Assembly: GCF_030731085.1 (NCBI RefSeq)
Contig: NZ_JASNFN010000021.1
Location: 72,867-136,866, forward strand
Length of the DNA: 64,000 nt
Source: Blastococcus carthaginiensis
Lineage (GTDB): Bacteria; Actinomycetota; Actinomycetes; Mycobacteriales; Geodermatophilaceae
Direction of reading: 5' to 3'
The position numbers and the translations under genes were made by a program. The notes under the pieces are model-generated. The model was not told the DNA's origin. It made no database searches and saw nothing but the letters and a program-made list of their open reading frames with translations. Shown here one piece after another: positions 1 through 7,378 of this stretch (positions within the stretch are counted from its first letter, which is position 1; each line of letters opens with the position of its first letter).

Positions 1-501
1 GCCGTGTGGCGCGTACACCTCGGGCCGGCCCTCGCGGTCCACCCGGACCCCGTAGCAGCAGCACACGGCCGCGAAGTGATCGATGGCGTCGGCGCAGTCG
101 CGGAACGGCGCGGCCGGCACCCCGAACCGCGCCTCGTACCAGAGGTGCACCCGGGCCTCGTTGCGGATCTCCACCGGCACCGGCAGGTCGGCGAACAGCT
201 CCGCGCCCGCCCGGATGACGGCGTCCTCCGCGTCCCAGGAGGTGTCCGGGTCGAAGTAGAAGAGATCGGCGTCCCGGATGCCGGTGCCCGGCGGCCGGCC
301 GGTGAGCTCGTTCCACACCGTCTGGAACAGCACCCCGGCGGTCAACCACCAGTCCGGGGCGCCCAGGACCGGTGCGCGCTCGAGGATCGCCGCCACGGTG
401 GGATCGGCCAGCACGATGCCGAGGAACCGCTCCTCGCCGGCGGCCCCCTCCAGGGCACCGCCCGGAGCCTGCGACGGGCGGGGAGGAGGGGGTCCTCCCA
501 T
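1..501 (-). CDS. Nucleotidyltransferase family protein (COG3575/DUF925-like), 3' end cut off
   Basis: The reading frame starts at the ATG at 501 and runs off the left edge, giving 167 residues with no stop. The first 20 residues are Gly/Pro rich. The conserved part includes APDWWLTAGVLFQTVWNELTG and, about 35 residues further on, DADLFYFDPDTSWDAED, a pattern I associate with the uncharacterised COG3575 nucleotidyltransferase-like family in which the acidic residues would bind metal. Its ATG shares one base with the stop of the preceding small membrane-protein gene (TGATG), so translation is probably coupled and the gene belongs to the his transcription unit. The substrate is unknown. Family assignment is moderately sure, and a role in histidine synthesis is not implied. 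Confidence 0.7.
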   Translation of the reverse strand, partial: MGGPPPPRPSQAPGGALEGAAGEERFLGIVLADPTVAAILERAPVLGAPDWWLTAGVLFQTVWNELTGRPPGTGIRDADLFYFDPDTSWDAEDAVIRAGAELFADLPVPVEIRNEARVHLWYEARFGVPAAPFRDCADAIDHFAAVCCCYGVRVDREGRPEVYAPHG

Positions 502-677
502 CAGATCAGGCGGAGGACGCCCGCCGCGCTGGCCAGCACGGCGGCGACGAGCAGGATGACCGCGAAGACGATCTGGGGGCCGGTGCGCCGGCCGTCGTCG
601 TCGTCCGTGCGCCAGATGCTCCACGCCCCACCGAGCAGGAAGCCACCGAGCAGCAGCAGGGGCAGGCCTGCGCTCAC
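501..677 (-). CDS. Small two-helix membrane protein in the his operon
   Basis: This is a 58-residue protein with a GTG start at 677. It has two hydrophobic helices, roughly residues 4-21 (AGLPLLLLGGFLLGGAWS) and 35-56, joined by a charged loop WRTDDDDGRRTG. The start lies 16 bp after the hisB stop and the end overlaps the next start by one base, so it sits tightly inside the operon. No ribosome-binding site stands out. Small membrane proteins of this kind after hisB are known from other actinobacteria but have no assigned function. The regular hydrophobic pattern and tight packing make a real gene likely. I do not recognise a family. Confidence 0.65.
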   Translation of the reverse strand: MSAGLPLLLLGGFLLGGAWSIWRTDDDDGRRTGPQIVFAVILLVAAVLASAAGVLRLI

Positions 678-693
678 CGCCGGCTGCGCGGGG

Positions 694-1290
694 TCACAGC
701 GCGCCCTTGGTCGAGGGCACGTCGGTGACGCGGGGATCGATCGCCACGGCCGCGCGCAGGGCCCGCGCCAGCGCCTTGAACTGCGCCTCCACGATGTGGT
801 GGGCGTCCCGACCGGCGTAGAGCACCCGCACGTGCAGGCTGATCCGGGCGTTGAAGGCGAACGACTCGAGCACGTGCTTGGTCAGCGACGTCGGGTAGTC
901 CGGCCCGATCATCGGCGTCATGTTCTCGGGCTCGGCGTGCACGAAGTACGGCCGGCCGGAGAGGTCGACTGCCGCCTGCGCGAGCACCTCGTCCATCGGG
1001 ATGGTGGCGTCGCCGTAGCGGGTGATGCCGCGCTTGTCCCCCAGCGCCTCGGCGAACGCCTGGCCCAGCGCGATGGCGACGTCCTCGACCGTGTGGTGCG
1101 CGTCGATGTGCAGGTCGCCGTCGGCCTGCACCGTGAGGTCGATGCCGCTGTGCTTGGACAGCGCGGTGAGCATGTGATCGTAGAAGCCCACGCCCGTGCT
1201 GATCAAGCTGCTGCCGGTGCCGTCGAGGTCGAGCTCCACCACGAGCTTGGTCTCGTTGGTCCGGCGCTCGACGCGTGCGGTGCGGGTCAT
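694..1290 (-). CDS. hisB: Imidazoleglycerol-phosphate dehydratase
   Basis: HisB dehydrates imidazole-glycerol phosphate to imidazole-acetol phosphate, the sixth step of histidine synthesis. The 198-residue protein is the usual size of the single-domain enzyme, without the phosphatase domain fused in enterobacteria. Metal-binding signatures are present: FYDHML near residue 36, DAHHTVED near 63-70 and DAHHIVEAQFKALARALR in the last third. The C-terminus STKGAL is typical. The ATG at 1290 is 5 bp after the hisC stop. It lies third in a hisD-hisC-hisB block and is followed by the small membrane protein. The order matches other actinobacterial his operons. Confidence 0.97.
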   Translation of the reverse strand: MTRTARVERRTNETKLVVELDLDGTGSSLISTGVGFYDHMLTALSKHSGIDLTVQADGDLHIDAHHTVEDVAIALGQAFAEALGDKRGITRYGDATIPMDEVLAQAAVDLSGRPYFVHAEPENMTPMIGPDYPTSLTKHVLESFAFNARISLHVRVLYAGRDAHHIVEAQFKALARALRAAVAIDPRVTDVPSTKGAL

Positions 1291-1295
1291 GGGCG

Positions 1296-2408
1296 TCAGT
1301 CTCCCAGAGTCGTGCGGTGGGCCGGCGCGACCTCACCCAGGGCGGTGAGGAACGCGTCGGTCTCCTCGGCGGTCCCGGCGGTCACCCGCAGCCAGCCCGG
1401 CAGGCCGACGTCCCGGACGAGCACCCCCCGGTCCAGCAGCGCCCGCCACGCAGCGGGTGCGTCGGCGAAGTGGCCGAAGAGGATGAAGTTGGCGTCACTG
1501 GGCACGCTCGTCAGCCCCATGCCCGGCAGCGCGGCCACGATGCGGTCGCGCTGCGCCTTCACCGCGTCGACGGTCGCCAGCAGGGCGTCGGTGTGCGCCA
1601 GCGCCGTCCGCGCGGCGGCCTGGGTGAGCGAGCTCAGGTGGTACGGCAGCCGGACCAGCTGGATGGCGTCGACGACGGCCGGGTCCGCGGCCAGGTAGCC
1701 CAGCCGCAGCCCCGCCATGCCGAACGCCTTGCTCATCGTGCGACTGACGACCAGCCGCGGCCGGCCCGGGAGCAGCGTGAGCGACGACGGCGTCCCCGTG
1801 CGGGCGAACTCCGCGTACGCCTCGTCGACGACGAGGACCCCCTCGGTGGCCTCGTAGAGCGCGGCCACCGTGTCCAGGTCGACGGCGGTGCCGGTGGGGT
1901 TGTTCGGGCTGGTGACGAAGACGACGTCGGGCCGCATCTGCTGCACGTGGGCCACAGCGGCGTCGGTGTCGATGGTGAAGTCGGCCGCCCGGTGCCCGTC
2001 GACCCACGCCGTGCCGGTGCCGGCCGCGATGATCGGGTGCATCGAGTACGAGGGCGTGAACCCCAGTGCGGTGCGCCCCGCACCCCCGAACGCCTGCAGG
2101 ACCTGCTGCAGCACTTCGTTGGAGCCGTTGGCCGCCCACACCTGCGCCGGCTCGACCGGCACGCCGCCGGTGCGCGACAGGTAGGCGGCGAGGTCGGCCC
2201 GCAGCGCGACGGCGTCCCGGTCGGGGTAGCGGTTGAGCTCCAGCGCCGCATGACCCAGCGACTCCCCCAGGTCGGCCAGCAGCTCGGCCGGCAGCGGGTG
2301 CGGGTTCTCGTTGGTGTTGAGCCGGTGCGTGGCGGGCAGCTGCGGGGCGCCGTAGGGCGTGCGGCCACGCAGCTCCGGCCGCAGCGGAAGCTCGTCGAGC
2401 TCGGTCAC
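1296..2408 (-). CDS. hisC: Histidinol-phosphate aminotransferase
   Basis: HisC is a PLP enzyme that transaminates imidazole-acetol phosphate to histidinol phosphate. The product has 370 residues, normal for the class I/II fold. Recognisable segments are THRLNTNENPHP at the N-terminus, SPNNPTGT near residue 167, VVDEAYAEF near 193 and SRTMSKAFGMAGLRLGY, whose Lys227 should carry the PLP. The GTG start at 2408 is chosen because it overlaps the hisD stop as GTGA; the open frame continues upstream through hisD but that part is out-of-frame noise. Aminotransferases of this type can also act on aromatic 2-oxo acids, but the his context settles the role. Confidence 0.96.
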   Translation of the reverse strand: MTELDELPLRPELRGRTPYGAPQLPATHRLNTNENPHPLPAELLADLGESLGHAALELNRYPDRDAVALRADLAAYLSRTGGVPVEPAQVWAANGSNEVLQQVLQAFGGAGRTALGFTPSYSMHPIIAAGTGTAWVDGHRAADFTIDTDAAVAHVQQMRPDVVFVTSPNNPTGTAVDLDTVAALYEATEGVLVVDEAYAEFARTGTPSSLTLLPGRPRLVVSRTMSKAFGMAGLRLGYLAADPAVVDAIQLVRLPYHLSSLTQAAARTALAHTDALLATVDAVKAQRDRIVAALPGMGLTSVPSDANFILFGHFADAPAAWRALLDRGVLVRDVGLPGWLRVTAGTAEETDAFLTALGEVAPAHRTTLGD

Positions 2409-3709
2409 GACCGCTGCCGGACCCGCACCGCGGCCGCGTGCGCCGGCAGGTCCTCGGCGCCGGCGAGGGCGTCGACGTGCCCGGCGACGTCGGCGAGCGC
2501 CTGCTCGTCGTACTCGACCAGGTGGATGCCGCGCAGGAACGACTGCACCGACAGCCCGCTGGAGTGCCGCGCGCACCCGCCGGTGGGCAGCACGTGGTTG
2601 GAGCCGGCGATGTAGTCGCCGAGCGAGACCGGCGACCAGGCGCCGACGAAGATCGCCCCGGCGTTGCGCACCCGCATCGCCACCTCGCGGGGTCGCTGAG
2701 TCTGGATCTCCAGGTGCTCGGCGGCGTAGGCGTCGACCACCCGCACCCCGGCGTCGAGGTCGTCGACCAGCACGATGCCCGACTGGGTGCCCTCCAGCGC
2801 GGTCGTGATCCGGTCGGAGTGCTTGGTGGCCGCGACCTGCCCGGGCACCAGGGTGAGGACGGCGTCGGCCAGCTCCTCGCTGGGGGTGACGAGCACCGCG
2901 CCGGCCAGCGGGTCGTGCTCGGCCTGGCTGATCAGGTCGGCGGCCACGTGCGCGGGATCGGCGGTGTCGTCGGCGAGGATCGCGACCTCGGTCGGGCCGG
3001 CCTCGGAGTCGATGCCGATCAGCCCGCGCAGCAGCCGCTTGGCCGCCGTCACGTAGACGTTGCCGGGGCCGGTGACCATGTCCACCGGCTCGCAGGAGCC
3101 GGCGCCGTACCCGAAGACGGCGATGGCCTGCGCCCCGCCGACGGCGTAGACCTCGGTGACACCCAGCAGCGCGCAGGCGGCGAGCACACCCGGGTCGGGC
3201 AGGCCGCCGTTGTCCCGCTGCGGCGGGGAGGCGACGGCGATCGACTCGACGCCGGCGATCTGCGCGGGGACCACGTTCATCACGACGCTGGACAGCAGCG
3301 GCGCCAGGCCGCCGGGGACGTACAGCCCCACGCGCCGGACCGGCAGCCAGCGCTCGGTGACCGTCCCGCCGGCCACGACCTCCGTGGTGACGTCGGTGCG
3401 CCGCTGGTCGGCGTGCACCTTCCGCACCCGGGCGATGGACTCCTCCAGGGCCTCGCGCAACGTCGGGTCGCACTCGGCGAGGGCCCGGGTCAGCGCCTCC
3501 TGCGGGACGGCGAAGTCCTCGGCGTCCACCCCGTCGAGCCGAGCGGTGATCTCGCGCACCGCCTGGGCGCCGCGCAGCCGCACGTCCTCGCAGAGCGGGC
3601 GGACGGTGGCGAGGACCGAGTCGATGTCGGTGGCTGCCCGCGGCAGCAGCCCGGCGAGCTCCCGGACGCCGGGCAGGGCGTTTCCACGCAGGTCGATGCG
3701 TGCCAGCAC
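2405..3709 (-). CDS. hisD: Histidinol dehydrogenase
   Basis: HisD oxidises histidinol to histidine in two NAD-dependent steps. The product has 434 residues from the GTG at 3709, normal for the family. Signatures include RVGLYVPGG, MNVVPAQIAGV, GPGNVYVTAAKR, EAGPTEVAILAD, DLISQAEHD, AEHLEIQ and GSNHVLPTGGCAR, which supply the zinc and substrate ligands. The open frame extends 81 codons further upstream, but GGAG seven bases before GTG 3709 and the family N-terminus LARIDLRG fix the start there. It is the first gene of the his block and is transcribed away from the divergent Lon-domain gene. It overlaps hisC by 4 bp. Confidence 0.96.
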   Translation of the reverse strand: MLARIDLRGNALPGVRELAGLLPRAATDIDSVLATVRPLCEDVRLRGAQAVREITARLDGVDAEDFAVPQEALTRALAECDPTLREALEESIARVRKVHADQRRTDVTTEVVAGGTVTERWLPVRRVGLYVPGGLAPLLSSVVMNVVPAQIAGVESIAVASPPQRDNGGLPDPGVLAACALLGVTEVYAVGGAQAIAVFGYGAGSCEPVDMVTGPGNVYVTAAKRLLRGLIGIDSEAGPTEVAILADDTADPAHVAADLISQAEHDPLAGAVLVTPSEELADAVLTLVPGQVAATKHSDRITTALEGTQSGIVLVDDLDAGVRVVDAYAAEHLEIQTQRPREVAMRVRNAGAIFVGAWSPVSLGDYIAGSNHVLPTGGCARHSSGLSVQSFLRGIHLVEYDEQALADVAGHVDALAGAEDLPAHAAAVRVRQRS

Positions 3710-3751
3710 GGGTGCCTCCGGGGTCCGATCGGGTGGTGCGACGCGGGTCCC

Positions 3752-3757
3752 AGGGTA
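3752..3757 (-). promoter_or_regulatory. Candidate -10 element of the his operon
   Basis: On the minus strand TACCCT fits the actinobacterial TANNNT -10 pattern. It would place the transcript start near 3745, giving a leader of about 36 bases before the hisD GTG. No good -35 is seen. There is no room or sign of a histidine attenuator peptide. Confidence 0.35.
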
Positions 3758-3813
3758 TCCAGCGCCGTCCGGCCTCCCCGGGGCGCCCACACGGGCCGGC
3801 GGCGGGCGGCCCG

Positions 3814-3819
3814 TACGCT
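3814..3819 (+). promoter_or_regulatory. Candidate -10 for leaderless transcription of the Lon-domain gene
   Basis: TACGCT fits TANNNT and ends 7 bases before the ATG at 3827. This is the spacing expected when transcription begins at the first base of the start codon. There is no ribosome-binding site before this ATG, which supports a leaderless mRNA. Confidence 0.45.
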
Positions 3820-3826
3820 TGCCGGG

Positions 3827-4630
3827 ATGGGCGAGCTGATCCCGCTGTTCCCGCTGGGCCGGCCCCTGTTCCCCGGGGTCGTGCTGCCGCTGCAGATCTT
3901 CGAGCCCCGCTACCGCCGTCTCATGCGCGACCTCATGGACCTGCCCGAGCACGGTGACCGTCGCTTCTTCGGGGTGGTCGCGATCCGGCAGGGCTGGGAG
4001 GTCGAGCGGGTGGCCCCGGCGGCGGCGCTCTACGACATCGGCTGCACCGCACGGCTGCAGCGGCTGCAGCCGCAGGCCGACGGCGGGTTCCGCATCGTCA
4101 CCGTGGGCGGCGAGCGGTTCCGGCTGCTGGACGTCGTGGTCGGCGAGGACCCGCCGTACCTGCAGGCCCAGGTCGAGTGGCTGGCCGAGGAGGAGGCCGC
4201 GGAGGAGGCCGCCGGGGACGCGGAGGCGGTGACCGACGGCGACGGCACCGGCCTGGTGCCTCCCCCGGACGAGCTCGTCAGCTCGGTCGCCCGGGGGTCG
4301 CTGGACCTGCTGGCCCGCGGGGTCGGGGACCTCTTCACGCAGTACGTCGCCGAGGTGTCAGCGCTGGGCGCGGGCGCCCAGGGGGACGGCGTGGAGGCGG
4401 CGGTGCGGCTCGCCGCGGCCGCCGACGACCCGTCCGCGCTGTCCTGGCTGGTCGCGTCCTCGGCGCTGCTGACCACCGAGGACCGACAGGCTTTGCTGGC
4501 CGAGTCCGCGACGCGCCGGCGCCTGGCCGCGGAGTCCCGGCTGCTGCGCCGGGAACTCACGCTGCTTCAGACCCTCGGTGCGGTGCCGGCGCCGCTGCAG
4601 CAGTTCGCCACCCCTATGACGGTCAACTGA
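3827..4630 (+). CDS. LON peptidase substrate-binding domain protein
   Basis: The 267-residue protein opens with MGELIPLFPLGRPLFPGVVLPLQIFEPRYRRL-type sequence, the hallmark of the Lon N-terminal substrate-binding domain (about residues 1-125). There is no ATPase or protease domain, so this is the free-standing form found in many actinobacteria. An acidic, low-complexity stretch near residues 120-145 (EEEAAEEAAGDAEA) separates it from a helical C-terminal part that resembles the rest of the Lon N-terminal region. The biochemical role of stand-alone LON-domain proteins is not settled; binding of protein substrates is inferred from the fold. The gene is divergent from hisD and convergent with the PucR-type regulator gene. 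Confidence 0.9.
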   Translation: MGELIPLFPLGRPLFPGVVLPLQIFEPRYRRLMRDLMDLPEHGDRRFFGVVAIRQGWEVERVAPAAALYDIGCTARLQRLQPQADGGFRIVTVGGERFRLLDVVVGEDPPYLQAQVEWLAEEEAAEEAAGDAEAVTDGDGTGLVPPPDELVSSVARGSLDLLARGVGDLFTQYVAEVSALGAGAQGDGVEAAVRLAAAADDPSALSWLVASSALLTTEDRQALLAESATRRRLAAESRLLRRELTLLQTLGAVPAPLQQFATPMTVN

Positions 4631-4650
4631 CCGCGGGTCGCCGAGCGGTG

Positions 4651-5952
4651 TCAGCGCGGACCTGGGGCGGCGAGGACGGCGGACCCCAGGAAGTGGCAGG
4701 CGTTCAGCGCCACCGCGAGATCCACCCGGTGGGATCGCGTGGCGGGGTCCCGTAGCTCCAGGGCCCGGGAGACCCGGTACTTCACGGTGTTGCGGTGCAG
4801 CCGCATGATCTCGGCCGTGTCGGTGTAGCTCTCCCCGGTGAGGTAGAAGACCCGCAGCGTCTCCCGCAGCACCTGCGACGTGTCGTTGTCCAGCGCGAGT
4901 TGTCCCAGGACCTCCCCGACCCAGGCCCGGGCGGAGTCGAGATCACCGGCGAGCATCGAGGTGATCGCCACTCCTTCGTCCCCGAAGCCCATGATCGGTG
5001 CGGTCCCGCCCGAGGCCACGGCGACGCGGCGCGCGGCCTGGGCCTGTACGTGGGTGCGCCGGAAACCAGTCACGCCGGAGGCGGACAGCCCGAGGGCCGC
5101 CCGGCAGGTCGGCGTCTGCCCGACGAGCGTGCCGATCTGGGTCGTGTCCACCTCCGCCGGCCGCACCGCGAAGGGCAGCCACGCCCAGGCGGTCTCACGA
5201 TCGACCGCCGTCACCAGGGGCGCACCCGAGCAGCCGGCACCGGCGGCCACCTTGGACACCACCGAGGTGAGCAGCCGGAGCTCGTCGGGCGCGGGCGCCG
5301 CGGCCACCGACCAGATGATCATCCCGAGGTGGTGGGCGGACAGGCGGTAGCCGGTCTCCTTCTCGAAGTGCACCGGCGCCACGTTCTGCCCGCCCAGGAC
5401 GTCGTGGATCAGCGCCGCGCGGACGGTCCCCTGGGTGCTCAGCCAGCGCTCGCGTTCGGCCTCGTACGCCTCGAAGACGTACTGCGAGATCCAGTCGATG
5501 TACCGGCCGACCACCGTGGCCATGTGGTGCAGGACCTCGAACTTCTCCTCCGCGGAGCAGTCCAGGGCCTGGACATCGGGGAACATCTGCTCGATGAAGT
5601 CGTCCTTGCCCACGCTGTAGGCGCGGACCAGGGAGTTCGCCGGGACCTCCCGCTGGGCCAGCCGCATCGCGTACTCCACTGCGGCGGTCGTGGGCTGCAG
5701 GTGCTCGATGGGGATGTGGTTGATCAGGATGTGCGTCAGCGTCTTGGTGTTGGCGTCCACGCTGGCCCGGAGCAGCTCGAGGAATTGCGGGTCGACGTCG
5801 AGCGAACGGATGTGCCGCATGATCAGGTCGGTCATGTCCCGCGCGATCCGGGGCTGCCGCCGATCCAGCCGCTGAGCCGCCTCCGACACCAGGGCCAGGA
5901 TGCGGTCGGCGCCCCCGACGCCGTCCCGCTCCTCCGCTCCCGCGCTCACCAC
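4651..5952 (-). CDS. PucR family transcriptional regulator
   Basis: The 433-residue protein has an RsbR-like helical N-terminal part (about 20-170, including EYAMRLAQREVPANSLVRAYSVG), a middle GGDEF-like segment and a C-terminal PucR-type helix-turn-helix. The last reads YTDTAEIMRLHRNTVKYRVSRALEL, with the recognition helix around HRNTVKYR near residue 390. It is expected to bind DNA in the cytoplasm and respond to a metabolite; the ligand is unknown. The GTG at 5952 follows the FAD oxidoreductase stop by 10 bp, so it is the last gene of the acyl-CoA synthetase/DUF3556/oxidoreductase unit and probably regulates it. A second GTG follows immediately, so the start could be one codon later. Confidence 0.88.
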   Translation of the reverse strand: MVSAGAEERDGVGGADRILALVSEAAQRLDRRQPRIARDMTDLIMRHIRSLDVDPQFLELLRASVDANTKTLTHILINHIPIEHLQPTTAAVEYAMRLAQREVPANSLVRAYSVGKDDFIEQMFPDVQALDCSAEEKFEVLHHMATVVGRYIDWISQYVFEAYEAERERWLSTQGTVRAALIHDVLGGQNVAPVHFEKETGYRLSAHHLGMIIWSVAAAPAPDELRLLTSVVSKVAAGAGCSGAPLVTAVDRETAWAWLPFAVRPAEVDTTQIGTLVGQTPTCRAALGLSASGVTGFRRTHVQAQAARRVAVASGGTAPIMGFGDEGVAITSMLAGDLDSARAWVGEVLGQLALDNDTSQVLRETLRVFYLTGESYTDTAEIMRLHRNTVKYRVSRALELRDPATRSHRVDLAVALNACHFLGSAVLAAPGPR

Positions 5953-5962
5953 GCCTGCCGGT

Positions 5963-7378
5963 TCAGGAGGAGCTCCGCTTCAGGGCCGACTGCGCGGCGT
6001 TGAAACCGCACAGCCCGTGCGCTCCCGCACCCGGCGGGGTGGCCGCCGAGCACAGGTAGACGCCGTCCACGCCGAGTGCATACGGATTCAGTGCCACGCG
6101 GGGCCGGAACACCAGCTGGAGAGGGTCGTTGGCGCCGGTGACGACGTCCCCGCCGACGTAGTTCGCGTTGTGCGCCTCGAGGCCGGCGGTCGAGGTCACG
6201 TGCCGGGCCAGCACCCGGTCGCGGAAGCCGGGGGCGAACCGCTCGATCTGGTCCTCGATGGCGGCGGTCGCGTCGCCGGTGTAACCGGCCGGCACGTGGG
6301 CGTAGGCGTACAGGGGGTGGACGTCGTCCCGGGACCGGGTCGGGTCGGCGACGTACTGCTGTCCCACCAGCACGAACGGGCGTTCCGGCATCCGCCCCCG
6401 GACGACGTCCCGCTCGGTGGCCGCGATCTCCTCGAAGGTGCCCCCGACGTGGACGGTGCCGGCGCGCCGGGACTCCTCGTGGGTCCAGGGGACGCCGCCC
6501 TGCACCGCGAACTCGACCTTGAACGAGCCGGGACCGTGGCGGTAGCGGATGAGAGCACGGGAGATCCGCCGGGGCATCCGGTCCCCGACGATGCGCGCCG
6601 CCGCGGCGGGTGCGACGTCGAGCATCACGATGTCCGGGTCGCCGAGCTCGTCCAGGGAGCCGACCCTCACCCCGGTCTCGACCTTGGCGCCGTGCTCGGC
6701 GAGCAGCGCGGAGACCGCCCTGCCGATGGCCGCCGACCCGCCCTCGGCCACGGGCCAGCCGTACCGGTGCGCTGCCGTCCCCAGTGCCACGCCGATCGCT
6801 GAGGACGCCGGTGACCCGAACGGCCGGAACGCGTGCGCGGCGACGCCGGCGAACAGCGCCCGTGCCTCCGGCCCCGACCACCGCCGGGCCAGCACCGCGG
6901 CCGGCAGCAGGGAGTAGGCGCCGAAGCGGGCGAGCTTCACCGGATGAGCGGGCACGTGCAGCAACGGCTGCAGGAAGTCCTCGGCGATGTCGTCGAAGCG
7001 TCGCTCGAGCGGTCCGAACAGGCTGCGCCAGCGACGGCCGTCCTCCCCCAGGCGGGCTGCGGTGTCGTCCACCGACCGCTGGACGGCGGCACCGCGGCCG
7101 CCGTCCAGCGGGTGGGAGTACTCGAAGTCCGCCCACCGCCACGTCAACCCCTGCGCCGCCAGGTCGAACGCCCGGGAGAACGGGGTGTCGACGGCCAGCG
7201 GGTGGAAGCCGGAGCACTCGTCGTGGCTGAGCCCGGGCAGGGTGAGGGCGCTGCTCCGGGTGCCGCCCCCGATGGTGTCCGCGGCTTCGAGCACCGTCAC
7301 CTGGACACCGGCGGCAGCGAGAGTGAGGGCGGCAGCGAGCCCGTTGGGCCCGCTGCCGACCACGACGGCGTCGGTCAT
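5963..7378 (-). CDS. Phytoene desaturase-like FAD-dependent oxidoreductase
   Basis: This is a 471-residue flavoprotein of the phytoene dehydrogenase/NAD(P)-FAD oxidoreductase group. The N-terminus MTDAVVVGSGPNGLAAALTL holds the dinucleotide-binding GxGxxG, and VTVLEAADTIGGGTRS follows with the acidic residue that contacts the ribose. The C-terminal end has VDGVYLCSAATPPGAGAHGLCGFNAAQSAL, the usual second FAD contact. The open frame starts 78 codons earlier, but the ATG at 7378 overlaps the DUF3556 stop as ATGA and matches the family start. No carotenoid synthesis genes are nearby, so the substrate is open. The neighbours suggest a lipid or acyl-CoA-linked compound. Confidence 0.85.
   Translation of the reverse strand: MTDAVVVGSGPNGLAAALTLAAAGVQVTVLEAADTIGGGTRSSALTLPGLSHDECSGFHPLAVDTPFSRAFDLAAQGLTWRWADFEYSHPLDGGRGAAVQRSVDDTAARLGEDGRRWRSLFGPLERRFDDIAEDFLQPLLHVPAHPVKLARFGAYSLLPAAVLARRWSGPEARALFAGVAAHAFRPFGSPASSAIGVALGTAAHRYGWPVAEGGSAAIGRAVSALLAEHGAKVETGVRVGSLDELGDPDIVMLDVAPAAAARIVGDRMPRRISRALIRYRHGPGSFKVEFAVQGGVPWTHEESRRAGTVHVGGTFEEIAATERDVVRGRMPERPFVLVGQQYVADPTRSRDDVHPLYAYAHVPAGYTGDATAAIEDQIERFAPGFRDRVLARHVTSTAGLEAHNANYVGGDVVTGANDPLQLVFRPRVALNPYALGVDGVYLCSAATPPGAGAHGLCGFNAAQSALKRSSS

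Noticed and set aside
2405..3952. A longer hisD starting near 3952
   Set aside because: The extra 81 residues overlap the divergent gene and promoter and look unlike HisD. A ribosome-binding site supports GTG 3709.
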